Source: Bacteroidales bacterium (lineage in GTDB: Bacteria; Bacteroidota; Bacteroidia; Bacteroidales; FEN-979). From it: a DNA stretch of 49,772 nt. Every line of letters starts with the position of its first letter. Positions within the stretch are counted from its first letter, which is position 1. The stretch lies in contig JALNZC010000028.1 in NCBI GenBank assembly GCA_023229525.1, forward strand, positions 5,141 through 54,912, read 5' to 3'. The translations under genes were made by a program, and so were the position numbers. The notes below the pieces were generated by a model. The model saw only the letters and a program-made list of their open reading frames with translations. It made no database searches and was not told where the DNA came from. Shown piece after piece: positions 8,699-17,756 of the stretch.

Positions 8699-10018
8699 TT
8701 AATTCACCCTGACCATGATATTCTTTGCCCAATTCATGCGGTCTTCAGGGGAAAACTGCCAAGGGGCTCCATTGTTTTCTATATTATTGAATAAGCTTTT
8801 CAATTCACCCGGGGCAGATGCTTCTTCCATCACCAAGTATCGGCGCATATCAATAATCAAATTCGGATGATTGATATTGATCGGGCACTCATTAGCACAT
8901 GCATTACACGTAGTACAGCCCCACAGTTCTTCTTCTGAAATAAAATCCCGCAACAACGATTTGTTGTCATTATATGATATTCCATATTTAACCAAACCAG
9001 GCCCTTTTTCTTTCATCCTTGCCCGGGCATCCATGATAATTTTACGTGGGGATAAACGTTTTCCGGTAAGACTTGCCGGGCAAACGGAGGTACACCGGCC
9101 ACATTCGGTACATGATAATGCATCAAGATAGTTTTTCCAGGAAATATCCTCAACATCTTTTATTCCGAAACGTTCTGGTGACGTATTACTGATCGGGTTA
9201 ACGAAAGTGGAAGATGGATTCAACATGAGTTTCACTTCCCTGGTGATGGCGTCCATATTGGTTAACTTTCCCAAGGGCTCAAGTCGCGATAGAAAAACAT
9301 TGGGAACCGCCATAAATACATGAAAATGTTTAGAATATGGAAGAATATTGGCAAAAAGAAATATTAAGAGGATATGTAACCACCAGGAAATCTCATAAAA
9401 AAGAATGACAGTTTTTGCAGAACAAGTGTTAAAAACTATGCTCAAGGATTGCGATACCGGATAAATACCAAAGATAGGCTCTGCCAAACGAGTCATGTTA
9501 TTGTAATAAGCGCTGTTCATGCCAATCAATGAAATCATTAAAATCAGGATCATGCAAAGGGCAATATTGGCATCAATGTGTGACTTGGGTTCCATTTCTG
9601 TGCCTTCAAAACGTCTGACATGGGAAAATAACCGTCGTGTAAGAAAAATGAGGATAGAAATAATAACCAGGAGGCCGAAAATATCACCTGAAGCAATGAT
9701 GAAATTATAAAGTGGCCCCAAAAATTTCAATGAACGATCAGTGCCGAAAAGTCCATCGATGATCATTTCAATGCTTCCAAAGAGAATCACACAAAACCCC
9801 CAGAAGACTAAAGCATGGAATAAACCGATAACCGGTAAACGGAAAATTTTTGTCTGTCCGAAAGCAACTTTGAACATTACTAGCAACCGCCTGCCAAAAT
9901 TCCTGACAGGAAAGGCTTCCCTGGTCAACTTTAAAAATAAATATAAACGGCGAATAGTAAAAAGGAAAATAACCAGTGAAATAATCAGGATAATGGAGAA
10001 AACGATCTGTTTAATCAT
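8699..10018 (-). CDS. Membrane cytochrome b (NarI-like) / 4Fe-4S ferredoxin protein, ETF:quinone oxidoreductase subunit
   Basis: 439 aa. The N-terminal 240 residues hold about five or six membrane helices with histidines suited to b-haem ligation (His68 in GLFHAL, His215 in WWLHIL, His231/His233), as in NarI-like subunits. The C-terminal part carries two [4Fe-4S] motifs: Cys303/306/309/313 (CTECGRC, then CP) and Cys368/371/374/378 (CTTCNAC, then CP). Together with the CCG protein it forms the parts list of the membrane-bound ETF-linked Fe-S oxidoreductase known from syntrophic fatty-acid oxidisers. Inferred role: passing electrons from ETF through Fe-S clusters to menaquinone. The 7-bp gap from the etfA stop supports one transcript. 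Confidence 0.85.
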   Translation of the reverse strand: MIKQIVFSIILIISLVIFLFTIRRLYLFLKLTREAFPVRNFGRRLLVMFKVAFGQTKIFRLPVIGLFHALVFWGFCVILFGSIEMIIDGLFGTDRSLKFLGPLYNFIIASGDIFGLLVIISILIFLTRRLFSHVRRFEGTEMEPKSHIDANIALCMILILMISLIGMNSAYYNNMTRLAEPIFGIYPVSQSLSIVFNTCSAKTVILFYEISWWLHILLIFLFANILPYSKHFHVFMAVPNVFLSRLEPLGKLTNMDAITREVKLMLNPSSTFVNPISNTSPERFGIKDVEDISWKNYLDALSCTECGRCTSVCPASLTGKRLSPRKIIMDARARMKEKGPGLVKYGISYNDNKSLLRDFISEEELWGCTTCNACANECPININHPNLIIDMRRYLVMEEASAPGELKSLFNNIENNGAPWQFSPEDRMNWAKNIMVRVN

Positions 10019-10025
10019 ATCCCTG

Positions 10026-10995
10026 TTATTTCCCCTTCAATTGTCTCACTGTATCAACCAGTTTGGGCAATACCTTACATGCATCTCCCACAATTCCATA
10101 TTGAGCTGCTGAGAAAATCGGAGCATCCTTATCTGTATTTACGGCGACAATAAATTTGGAAGAACTCACCCCCGCGAGATGCTGGGTGGCACCCGAAATG
10201 CCAATAGCAAAATATAGATTTGGAGCAATGATTTTCCCTGTCTGTCCGGTATGTTCTTCATGTGGGCGCCAACCTTCATCTGAAACCGGCCGGGAACAAG
10301 CTGTTGCAGCGCCCAGTAAGTCGGCAAGTTCAACGAGTGGTCCCCAATTATCCGGGGATTTCATTCCCCTGCCGCCGGATACCACAATTTCAGCATCTGT
10401 TAATAAAATTTTACCGGATTGTTTCTGAGTCTCGAGGACCTTTGTTTTTATCCCGTGATCTAATGATGGAATTGGATATTGTTCAATTACAATATCCTTT
10501 TCATTTTCTACTAATTCAAATGAATTTTGTGCAAGGGTTAACACTTTAAGATCTGACTTCAATCCGACATGGGCAAAAGCATTTCCAGAAAATACTTTTT
10601 TCGATACAACAAATGGATCAATTCCTAGGTAAATTGTTGACTCCGGCACCAAGTCCGGCCTTTAACCTGACTGATAACCTGGGAGCAATTGCTTTCCCCG
10701 TATTATTGTTGGAGAGTATAATTACCGTTGATTTTTCTTTCTCTGCTACGTGGGCAATTATTGAATTAAACAGTTGACTGTCAAACGAATTAATTTCGTT
10801 TCCCTGAATATGGATCATTCTGTTGATTCCATATTTTCCAATTTTTTTCAATTCGTCGGATGCAACATTGCCCAGTGTTATTGCAACAGGTTCAGTATTA
10901 AGCATTTCTGCTAATTTAAAACCATAAGAAGCCAACTCAAAACTGAGCTTCTTAAATTTACCATCCCAATTCTCAAGAAAAATTAAAACAGACAT
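10026..10995 (-). CDS. etfA: Electron transfer flavoprotein alpha subunit, split by an apparent +1 frameshift
   Basis: The FAD-carrying ETF subunit. The N-terminal piece starts at the ATG 10993-10995 and stops at the TGA complementary to 10618-10620, giving 125 aa ending NNLPRN. The C-terminal piece (10026 to about 10652) continues in the +1 frame with DPFVVSKKVFSGNAF and includes the FAD-domain motifs GGRGMKSPDNW, SRPVSDEGW, HTGQTGK and GISGATQH. Joined, they give about 322 aa, the normal EtfA length, so nothing is missing except reading frame. Deleting one base in the AATTGA stretch would restore the protein. Possible causes are a sequencing or assembly error (most likely, as all flanking genes are intact), a recent inactivating mutation, or programmed +1 frameshifting (least likely). 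It lies 24 bp after etfB. Confidence 0.9.
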
Positions 10996-11019
10996 CTGTG
11001 GATTTTGATTATATTTTTA

Positions 11020-11769
11020 CTATATGATTTTTGCTTCATTCTGTAATAATTCGATGAGTTGTCCGGGATTCTCAGGATCAATGAATTTACAAACTGCACG
11101 CGGTCTCGGCAGCTCATAGGACAAAAATTGTGTTAAAGGTGCACATGAAACCGCTTCAACGACCTTTAAGGGTTTTGTTCTTGCCATCATAATACCCCGC
11201 ATCGCAGCAATTCTGGGTTCTTTAGCAATTCCTTTCTGCACAACCGCAATAAAGGGAACAGGTACGGAGATGATTTCCTTCCCACCATCAATTTCATGAT
11301 AGATAAGGACATTTCCATTTTCAACTTTGAGCGCCGATACCGAGGAAACCGAAGGATATCCAAGGAATTCAGCCAGCATTCCACCCACGGTTGACCCATT
11401 ATAATCGCTTGATTCAATGCCGCATAAAATAATATCGAAGGGTTCATTTTTTACAATACTTGCCAATTGGGCGGCTACATAATAAGCATCGGAAGGTTCA
11501 GCATTAACACGGATCGCATCATCTGCACCAATAGCCAATGCTTTCCGTATGGTTGGTTCACTATTTGCCAACCCAACGTGGGCAACTGTTACTTTTTTCA
11601 CCCCACTTGAAGGATCGTCTTTTAGTTCTAGTGCCCGAGTAAGAGATAATTCATCCCAAGGATTAATAATCCACTGAATACCATTTAAATCCAACTTAGT
11701 ACAATTATCCGTGAATTTGATCTTGGTGGTTGTGTCGGGAACATGGCTTATGCAAACTAATATCTTCAT
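11020..11769 (-). CDS. etfB: Electron transfer flavoprotein beta subunit
   Basis: 249 aa, AMP-binding partner of EtfA. Together they accept electrons from acyl-CoA dehydrogenases. The N terminus MKILVCISHVPDTTTKI is typical, and the adenine-nucleotide loop is seen in ILCGIESSDYNGSTVGG. It is the first gene of the leftward operon etfB-etfA-membrane Fe-S protein-CCG protein-acyl-CoA dehydrogenase. A perfect TATCTTTG -7 element lies 38 bp upstream of the ATG, which supports transcription independent of fabI. From sequence alone it looks like an ordinary ETF: no bifurcating partner such as Bcd/CarE-type genes is next to it. Confidence 0.95.
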   Translation of the reverse strand: MKILVCISHVPDTTTKIKFTDNCTKLDLNGIQWIINPWDELSLTRALELKDDPSSGVKKVTVAHVGLANSEPTIRKALAIGADDAIRVNAEPSDAYYVAAQLASIVKNEPFDIILCGIESSDYNGSTVGGMLAEFLGYPSVSSVSALKVENGNVLIYHEIDGGKEIISVPVPFIAVVQKGIAKEPRIAAMRGIMMARTKPLKVVEAVSCAPLTQFLSYELPRPRAVCKFIDPENPGQLIELLQNEAKII

Positions 11770-11806
11770 TGTTTCAAAGTAATTAAACGAAAATGACTGT
11801 GGGGTG

Positions 11807-11814
11807 CAAAGATA
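11807..11814 (-). promoter_or_regulatory. -7 element of the etf operon promoter
   Basis: On the minus strand TATCTTTG matches the Bacteroidetes TAnnTTTG consensus, 38 bp upstream of the etfB ATG, in the only sizeable gap (65 bp) between fabI and etfB. No TTG is found at the expected -33 distance, so the call rests on the -7 element and its position. Confidence 0.45.
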
Positions 11815-11834
11815 ATTAAAAGAGGAAAATGAAG

Positions 11835-12671
11835 CTATAATTTTTCCTCTTCTTCAAGGCACTTATTATATTGGGTCATCGCTTTCAGGCTCATGGCCAT
11901 ACTGGAAAAGCCCCCATCATGGTAAATGTTTTGCATGGTCACTTTCCTGGAAAGGTCAGAGAATAAGACGATTGAAAAATCAGCACACTCCTCGGCAGTA
12001 GCATTTCCAAGAGGTGACATCCGGTCGGTAAAGTCAAGCAACCCATCGATACCTTTTATACCCGATCCGGCAGTTGTCCGGGTTGGTGATTGTGAAATCG
12101 TATTGATCCTGATTTGCTTTTCCCTGCCATAAATATACCCGAAACTTCGTGCAATGGATTCCAGGAGAGCCTTCGCATCGGCCATATCATTATAGCCCGC
12201 AAGAGTTCGCTGTGCAGCGATGTAAGATAAGGCCAAGACCGATCCCCAGTTGTTAATGGCATCCAGTTTCTTGGCGACCTGTAATATTTTGTGGAATGAT
12301 AGAGCGGAAATATCGATTGTTTTTTGGAAAAAGTCATAGTCCAGATCATCATAATTACGATGTTTTCTGACATTCAAAGACATACCGATGGAATGTAATA
12401 TAAAATCCACTTTACCCCCCAGAATTTCCATAGAGCGGGTAAATACATGAGTAATGTCATTCACATTGGTAGCGTCTGCAGGAATTATTTCGGCCTGACA
12501 TATTTTTGCAAGTTTTTCAATTTCACCGAATCGTATGGCAATAGGCGTATTGGAGAGGGTAAAACGTGCACCTTCTTCATAAGCTCTGATAGCAATTTTC
12601 CAAGCGATGGATTTTTCATCCAATGCGCCGAATATAATTCCTTTCTTCCCTTTTAACAGATTATATGACAT
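11835..12671 (-). CDS. fabI: Enoyl-ACP reductase (NADH), FabI type
   Basis: Short-chain dehydrogenase that reduces enoyl-ACP in the last step of each fatty acid elongation cycle. The ATG at 12669-12671 is chosen (MSYNLLKGKKG); a longer frame with 22 extra residues would run back to recN. 278 aa. Seen: the nucleotide-binding start GKKGIIFGALDEKSIAWKI, and the FabI-type catalytic pair Tyr160-x6-Lys167 in YNDMADAK, the spacing that separates FabI from other SDRs. The C-terminal MQNIYHDGGFSSM is family-typical. It lies 40 bp after recN and is the last gene of the bamD-rpoZ-coaBC-DUF4835-recN-fabI series. FabI-type enzymes are the usual triclosan target. Confidence 0.95.
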   Translation of the reverse strand: MSYNLLKGKKGIIFGALDEKSIAWKIAIRAYEEGARFTLSNTPIAIRFGEIEKLAKICQAEIIPADATNVNDITHVFTRSMEILGGKVDFILHSIGMSLNVRKHRNYDDLDYDFFQKTIDISALSFHKILQVAKKLDAINNWGSVLALSYIAAQRTLAGYNDMADAKALLESIARSFGYIYGREKQIRINTISQSPTRTTAGSGIKGIDGLLDFTDRMSPLGNATAEECADFSIVLFSDLSRKVTMQNIYHDGGFSSMAMSLKAMTQYNKCLEEEEKL

Positions 12672-12711
12672 CCAATTTTTTCTAAAGTAAATATTTAATA
12701 AACTAATGTAA

Positions 12712-14367
12712 TTAATTATTAAGCAATTCTTTAGCATTTTTCAATGCAGTCGTAGTCACCGTGTTGTCGCTTAGCATTTTTGCTATTTCTTCAATGCGTT
12801 CCTCCTTCGATAATTGCTTAATATAAGACATTGCAATATCTTGATTTTCTTTTTTATATATCCGATAATGATGATTGCATTTTGCCGCTATCTGAGGAAG
12901 ATGAGTAATAGCGATAACCTGCATTCGGTTTCCGATTTGTTTTAAAATACTACCGACCTTTCCGGCAATTTCTCCGGAAACCCCGTTGTCAATCTCATCG
13001 AAGAATATGGTTGGTAGTAAGTTTTTTTGACTAATCATTGATTTGATACTCAGCATTAATCTCGATAATTCCCCACCGGATGCAATCCGAGAAACCTCAT
13101 CAAGCTCAATTCCTTTGTTGGCGCTGAAAAGAAACCTGACCTTATCAATTCCATCTCTTGATAAGGAATCACCTGAGGATAACTCAATTTTAAATTGAGC
13201 TTGGTTCATACCAAGAATTAAAAGTAACCGGATAATTTCTTTTTCAAAATTCGAAATCACTTTTGCCCGTGCACTTGAAATCTCCCGTGTCTGATCATAC
13301 AGTGATTTTTCAAGATTTTGAATTTCAGTATTAAAACGAGTAATTTGCTCTTCTATGCTGTCGGCATCCATTAACTTCATTTCGAGCTCTTGTGTGAGAA
13401 CAATTAATTCATTTACAGTTGTTTTTTGATGCTTTTGCAGAAGACGGTACAGAAGATTCAACCGCTGGGTAAGCTTTTCTATTTCGTCTTGATCAATATC
13501 AATGTGTTCTTCAATAAAAGATAATTCTGAAGATATATCCTTGATATCAATACTGTTAATCTTTAAACGTTCAACTAATTCTTGAAGCTTTGTATTATAT
13601 CTGGAAATACCATTTAGTAAATTGATGACATCCGATAATTGTCCGATAATCGTTATTTCTCCTGTAGAAATTGAACCGGTTGCACGAAAAAGTGTCGTTT
13701 TAATCTCCTCGGCGTGTGTCAGAAATTGCAACCGTTCCTCTGAACTTCCCAATTCATCCGGTTTTAAATCAGCCTTTTTGAGTTCATCAACAAGAAAATG
13801 ATAATAGTCTCGGTCCTCTTTTGCCTTTGTATTTTTTAAAATTAAGTCATCCTTTTTCTTTTTTAACCTTACTAAAAGAAAATAGTTTGATCTATATGTT
13901 TGGAGTATTGGCTGAATTCCGGCATAATTATCCAATACTGCCAACTGGAAGTCAGCATCGTTCAGGGTAACGATAGAATGTTGGGAGTGGATATTTACCA
14001 ATTTATCTCCTAAATCTTTCAATGTTGATAGATTTACAGGTGTATCGTTGATAAAGGCTCTAGACTTTCCTGTCTGGTTGATTTCGCGGCGAAGGATGAT
14101 AGTTTCATCGAAATCCAGTTCATGATCCTTAAAAAAATATTCCAGGTTATATCCCCTGATAAAGAATAATCCTTCTACAATACATTTTCTCGATTTATCA
14201 AGAAGTACATTGGTATCTGCCCGCTGGCCCAAAATTAGTCCCAATGCTCCTAAAAAGATAGATTTTCCTGAGCCGGTTTCGCCGGTGATAACTGAAAATC
14301 CGTGCGAGAAGTCTACCTCCAGCTTTTGGATTAAAACATAATTTTCAATTGATAATTTCTGAAGCAT
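12712..14367 (-). CDS. recN: DNA repair protein RecN
   Basis: SMC-like ATPase acting at double-strand breaks in recombination repair. 551 aa, the usual length. Walker A GETGSGKS (Lys35) follows the N-terminal MLQKLSIENYVLI. Then come a long coiled-coil middle (about 150-380), an ABC-like signature region in SRIASGGELSRLMLS, and Walker B in TIFFDEIDNGVSG. It sits between the DUF4835 gene (36 bp upstream) and fabI, a conserved order in Bacteroidetes. No SOS box could be recognised. Confidence 0.96.
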   Translation of the reverse strand: MLQKLSIENYVLIQKLEVDFSHGFSVITGETGSGKSIFLGALGLILGQRADTNVLLDKSRKCIVEGLFFIRGYNLEYFFKDHELDFDETIILRREINQTGKSRAFINDTPVNLSTLKDLGDKLVNIHSQHSIVTLNDADFQLAVLDNYAGIQPILQTYRSNYFLLVRLKKKKDDLILKNTKAKEDRDYYHFLVDELKKADLKPDELGSSEERLQFLTHAEEIKTTLFRATGSISTGEITIIGQLSDVINLLNGISRYNTKLQELVERLKINSIDIKDISSELSFIEEHIDIDQDEIEKLTQRLNLLYRLLQKHQKTTVNELIVLTQELEMKLMDADSIEEQITRFNTEIQNLEKSLYDQTREISSARAKVISNFEKEIIRLLLILGMNQAQFKIELSSGDSLSRDGIDKVRFLFSANKGIELDEVSRIASGGELSRLMLSIKSMISQKNLLPTIFFDEIDNGVSGEIAGKVGSILKQIGNRMQVIAITHLPQIAAKCNHHYRIYKKENQDIAMSYIKQLSKEERIEEIAKMLSDNTVTTTALKNAKELLNN

Positions 14368-14403
14368 CGGTCAACATTTAGAATCAGAATTGGATGGTAT
14401 TTG

Positions 14404-15318
14404 CTATTTTGATTCCAGTATTGCCGAATATTTTGAGCCATTTGCCGGATCCATTTCTTTCATCATATTAATAATGTTGTTCTTCTCCGTGGGAGGAACC
14501 CGCTGATCACCATAAATATTGACAATTTCATCCCGTTTGGCTTCAAAAATCAGTTGTAGAGCGAAAAGTCCTGGTTTTGCATTATAAACTTTTTGAATGT
14601 CATTAAGGCTTTCGGTCACGCTGTTACGACCGGCATCCACCTTTTCGTACATCTGATCAAGGCCAAGGCGATGATAATTGTATGAAAAGTCCCTCAATCC
14701 GGTATAAGCAGGATTTAGATAATTAGAAACCAGCCAATACCGGTTTTTTTCACTTTCAAAGGCTTTCCATCCTGATTCCTGAGCATTCTGAGCAGCGTTA
14801 ACAACTTCCTGGGCTTTTTGAAAAAACGGACCTCCGCCACTTGGTGAATAAGAATCAAAATAATATCCAAGAAAAACATAGGCATAGTAAGCAAGTACCG
14901 ATGTCAGATTTGAAGTGAATGTACCATCTGAATAATCAAGGGGTTGAAATTCAATATACCGGAATTGGAAACCCTTATCTATATAATTAAGCAGGATAGA
15001 ATTATATGCCGAATTAAAAACCGGCCGGCGTAAAACAACATTAAGATTTCCACGAAATTCATCCGATCCAAGTCGCTCGGTAACAGTTAACAGGACAGTA
15101 CATTCAATTTTCTCTTCCGTCTTTATATTATAATTCGACCATTTGCGGTTATTCATAAACTCGTAAATGGCATTTTGCAGGGCATCAAAGACCCGTTTAT
15201 CAGTACCTTCCAGTTTTTGAGTCGTAACGTTAACAATGCAATTAAACTCCTGTCCCGAACCATGGATCATTTGGAATAAAAAAAGAATAAAAATTCCAAT
15301 CCGTTTCAATCCAGCCAT
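14404..15318 (-). CDS. DUF4835 family secreted protein (annotated PorD in T9SS genomes)
   Basis: 304 aa with an N-terminal signal peptide (hydrophobic stretch about 7-20, then QEFNCIVNV). The order of conserved parts (FNCIVNV, then a tyrosine-rich middle YYAYVFLGYYFDSY, then LRDFSYNYHRLGLD) matches the Bacteroidetes DUF4835 family, which some annotations name PorD as a type IX secretion accessory. Periplasmic location is inferred from the signal peptide. No catalytic motif is seen. It follows coaBC by 12 bp and precedes recN, its conserved place in the phylum. The window also encodes three T9SS cargo proteins, consistent with an active system. I recognise the family; the mechanism is not established by the sequence. 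Confidence 0.8.
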   Translation of the reverse strand: MAGLKRIGIFILFLFQMIHGSGQEFNCIVNVTTQKLEGTDKRVFDALQNAIYEFMNNRKWSNYNIKTEEKIECTVLLTVTERLGSDEFRGNLNVVLRRPVFNSAYNSILLNYIDKGFQFRYIEFQPLDYSDGTFTSNLTSVLAYYAYVFLGYYFDSYSPSGGGPFFQKAQEVVNAAQNAQESGWKAFESEKNRYWLVSNYLNPAYTGLRDFSYNYHRLGLDQMYEKVDAGRNSVTESLNDIQKVYNAKPGLFALQLIFEAKRDEIVNIYGDQRVPPTEKNNIINMMKEMDPANGSKYSAILESK

Positions 15319-15330
15319 ATTTTGATCATT

Positions 15331-16539
15331 CTAATTTTTAAGAAGTCTTTCACAAATGATATCAAGGATGTCTGAAGCAACTTCATATTTATTTTTAACA
15401 GATCCATCGTGAATTTTGCCATTTCGTTCGATGACACTTACTTTATTTGTAGATCCTCCGAAGCCTGCTCCCAGATCATTTAGCGAATTTAACACAATAA
15501 AGTCAAGATTCTTGGCCTTTAATTTGGCATATGCATTTTCAATCTCATTGTTGGTTTCAAGTGCAAATCCAACCAGGACCTGATTTTTCTTTTTATTCTT
15601 TCCCAGTTCCCAAAGGATGTCTTTTGTGGGATTAAGTGCTATTGATAACGTTGATGTGCTCTTCTTCAGTTTAGTATTAAGTTGATTTTTAACCGTATAA
15701 TCTGCAACTGCAGCTGCCATAATGATAATATTCATTTTGGGCGCATGTTCCATGCAGGAAAGATACATTTCTTCGGCCGAAGTAACGTCGATGCGTTGGA
15801 TAGCTCTATGCCGGGTTGTCAATTCGGTAGGCCCAGTAATAAGAAGGACATCCGCACCACGGGTTGCTGCTTGTTCAGCTAAGGCAAAACCCATTTTCCC
15901 GGTAGAATAATTACCGATAAATCGGACAGGATCAATTTTTTCATATGTGGGGCCTGCGGTTATGAGGATTTTTTTTTTATGAAAATCGTTGATTTTTGCG
16001 AAGTAAGCTTTAACAATTTCCAATATTTTTTCTGGTTCTTCCAGTCTTCCAGGTCCGGTTAAACCGCTCGCTAACTCTCCAACCTGGGGCTCGATAATCG
16101 TATTGCCAAATGATTTTAATAATGATAAATTCCGTTGGGTAGAAGGATGTTGAAACATATCCAGATCCATGGCCGGGGCAATAAAAACAGGACATTTGGC
16201 AGAAAGATAAGCGGTAACAACCATGTTATCTGCAATTCCGTTCACCATTTTTCCAAGTGTGTTGGCCGTAACGGGAGCCAGAATCATAATGTCAGCCCAT
16301 AGTCCCAGTTCAACATGGCTATTCCATGTTCCGTCTCCAGGTTCAAACGGTTCAACAATGACAGGATTCTGGGAAAGGGTTGCAAGCGTCAGGGGTGTTA
16401 CAAAACGGGTCGCAACCGGCGTCATGATAACACGAACCTCGGCTTCTTCATGGATAAGTAACCGAATCAGATAAGGAATTTTAAAAGCAGCAATACTACC
16501 AGTAATTCCAATGATTATCTTTTTTCCTTTTAACATCAT
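15331..16539 (-). CDS. coaBC: Bifunctional phosphopantothenoylcysteine decarboxylase/synthetase
   Basis: Makes 4'-phosphopantetheine for coenzyme A: CoaB joins phosphopantothenate and cysteine with CTP, and CoaC decarboxylates the product with FMN. 402 aa. The CoaC half (1-about 190) has His75 in NSHVELG. The motif normally PxMNxxMW reads PAMDLDMF, so the position of the catalytic Asn is Asp125, and the usual catalytic Cys is Ser158 in GELASGLTG. The CoaB half (about 190-402) has the KKILITAGPTYEKIDPVRFIGN start and AAVADYTVK. These CoaC changes match my memory of other Bacteroidetes sequences, so they are probably a phylum variant rather than damage. Two ATGs (16539 and 16536) are equally plausible starts. 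Confidence 0.94.
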   Translation of the reverse strand: MMLKGKKIIIGITGSIAAFKIPYLIRLLIHEEAEVRVIMTPVATRFVTPLTLATLSQNPVIVEPFEPGDGTWNSHVELGLWADIMILAPVTANTLGKMVNGIADNMVVTAYLSAKCPVFIAPAMDLDMFQHPSTQRNLSLLKSFGNTIIEPQVGELASGLTGPGRLEEPEKILEIVKAYFAKINDFHKKKILITAGPTYEKIDPVRFIGNYSTGKMGFALAEQAATRGADVLLITGPTELTTRHRAIQRIDVTSAEEMYLSCMEHAPKMNIIIMAAAVADYTVKNQLNTKLKKSTSTLSIALNPTKDILWELGKNKKKNQVLVGFALETNNEIENAYAKLKAKNLDFIVLNSLNDLGAGFGGSTNKVSVIERNGKIHDGSVKNKYEVASDILDIICERLLKN

Positions 16540-16554
16540 CCGGGGATCTGAGAT

Positions 16555-16890
16555 CTAGAAGTCCTCTGGTCTTTCTTTATGCGGATTACGAAAATACACA
16601 TCATTATTGAGATACTCCTGAATAGAGATCAGCGTGGGTTTAGGAAGGTGCTCATAATATTTCGCGATCTCAATTTGTTCACGATTTTCAAACACTTCTT
16701 CCAGGTTATCGGAACTGGTGGCAAATTCTGAGATTTTTTGATTTAATTCCTCTTTCATCTCAAGGGCAACCTGGTTTGCTCGTTTTGATAACACCGCCAC
16801 GGTCTCATAAATATTGTTGGTCCCAATTGTAAAGTCTTCAATATTCCGTGTAACGGCATGAACATCTGTCTTTATCTTTTTATAATCCAT
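16555..16890 (-). CDS. rpoZ: RNA polymerase omega subunit, Bacteroidetes type
   Basis: 111 aa, cytoplasmic. Small RNA polymerase subunit that helps assemble beta'. The sequence (ending YFRNPHKERPEDF) contains the omega-like core NIYETVAVLSKRANQVALEMKEEL, broken here only by context, and the position between bamD and coaBC is the one occupied by Bacteroidetes rpoZ. It differs clearly from proteobacterial omega, so family membership rests on the core motif and gene order. It lies 16 bp after bamD and 15 bp before coaBC. Confidence 0.85.
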   Translation of the reverse strand: MDYKKIKTDVHAVTRNIEDFTIGTNNIYETVAVLSKRANQVALEMKEELNQKISEFATSSDNLEEVFENREQIEIAKYYEHLPKPTLISIQEYLNNDVYFRNPHKERPEDF

Positions 16891-16906
16891 CTTATTTTTA
16901 TGATTT

Positions 16907-17752
16907 TTATTGCGTGTTTTTTGAACTTTCCTTGGAAATTTTCAACTGGTCTTTATTATATTTTGACTCCAGCTCTTTTTGTGCTTGGACTTTAAGGGTT
17001 GATGCTTCCGCCAGAAATTGACTTTCGGGATATTGTGCAACAAACTCCTTATAAGCAGTTATCGCTTTTGAATACCGTTCTTTCTTTTTTTCCTCAATAC
17101 TTTCTTTGGCAAATTTGTGATAAGATTTGAAGACCAGGAAAAGGATTTCTTCCTTGTGAGGTGTATCGGGATATTCCTTTAAAATATTATTCAAACCTAC
17201 AATTGCAGCGGCATAATCATCCATTCTATAATATAGCTTGGTGAGCCGGTAATCCTTCAATTCCAGTTTTTCCCTTAATTTATCAATGATGTCATTGCAT
17301 TCGGAAACCCTTTTACTGCCAGGGTATGTATTGACAAAAAGCTGTAAATCCTTGAGTGCCTCATATGTGATAGTTTGGTCAAGGCTATATTCAGGTGAAT
17401 TTAGAAAGTTACAGTAAGCGCTCATATATGCGCATTCTTCCGCTTCCGGAGTATTGGGGAAATTGGTTGTATAACGTTTAAAATAATAAGATGCAAGTGT
17501 ATAATCTTTTTGGTTAAAATAACAATAAGCGTAATAATAAGATATTTTTTGTGATTTATCTGTCGCACGCATCGCACCGGCCAGCTGATCAAAAAGTTGT
17601 AGAGCCCGCGAATAATCCTTTTCGTTATAAAGTTTGACTGCAGACTCATATTTTTCGTCCACTGAACCACTTTTCAGCAGCTTCTGAAACTTACATGATG
17701 AAAGGGAAAAAAGCAATCCGAAAATTAAAACAAAACAGACCCTATGTTTCAT
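16907..17752 (-). CDS. bamD: Outer-membrane assembly lipoprotein BamD
   Basis: Lipoprotein component of the BAM complex, which folds beta-barrel proteins into the outer membrane. The ATG at 17750-17752 gives a lipoprotein signal peptide ending in LFSLSSC, with lipidated Cys at about position 20; the longer frame adds five residues. 281 aa built of TPR-like helical pairs (YESAVKLYNEKDYSRALQLF, YYAYCYFNQKDYTLASYYF and later units), matching YfiO/BamD. It heads the cluster with rpoZ, coaBC, DUF4835, recN and fabI. A TACTTTTG -7 element ends only 4 bp before this ATG, so the transcript may be leaderless. Confidence 0.92.
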   Translation of the reverse strand: MKHRVCFVLIFGLLFSLSSCKFQKLLKSGSVDEKYESAVKLYNEKDYSRALQLFDQLAGAMRATDKSQKISYYYAYCYFNQKDYTLASYYFKRYTTNFPNTPEAEECAYMSAYCNFLNSPEYSLDQTITYEALKDLQLFVNTYPGSKRVSECNDIIDKLREKLELKDYRLTKLYYRMDDYAAAIVGLNNILKEYPDTPHKEEILFLVFKSYHKFAKESIEEKKKERYSKAITAYKEFVAQYPESQFLAEASTLKVQAQKELESKYNKDQLKISKESSKNTQ

Positions 17753-17756
17753 TTTG

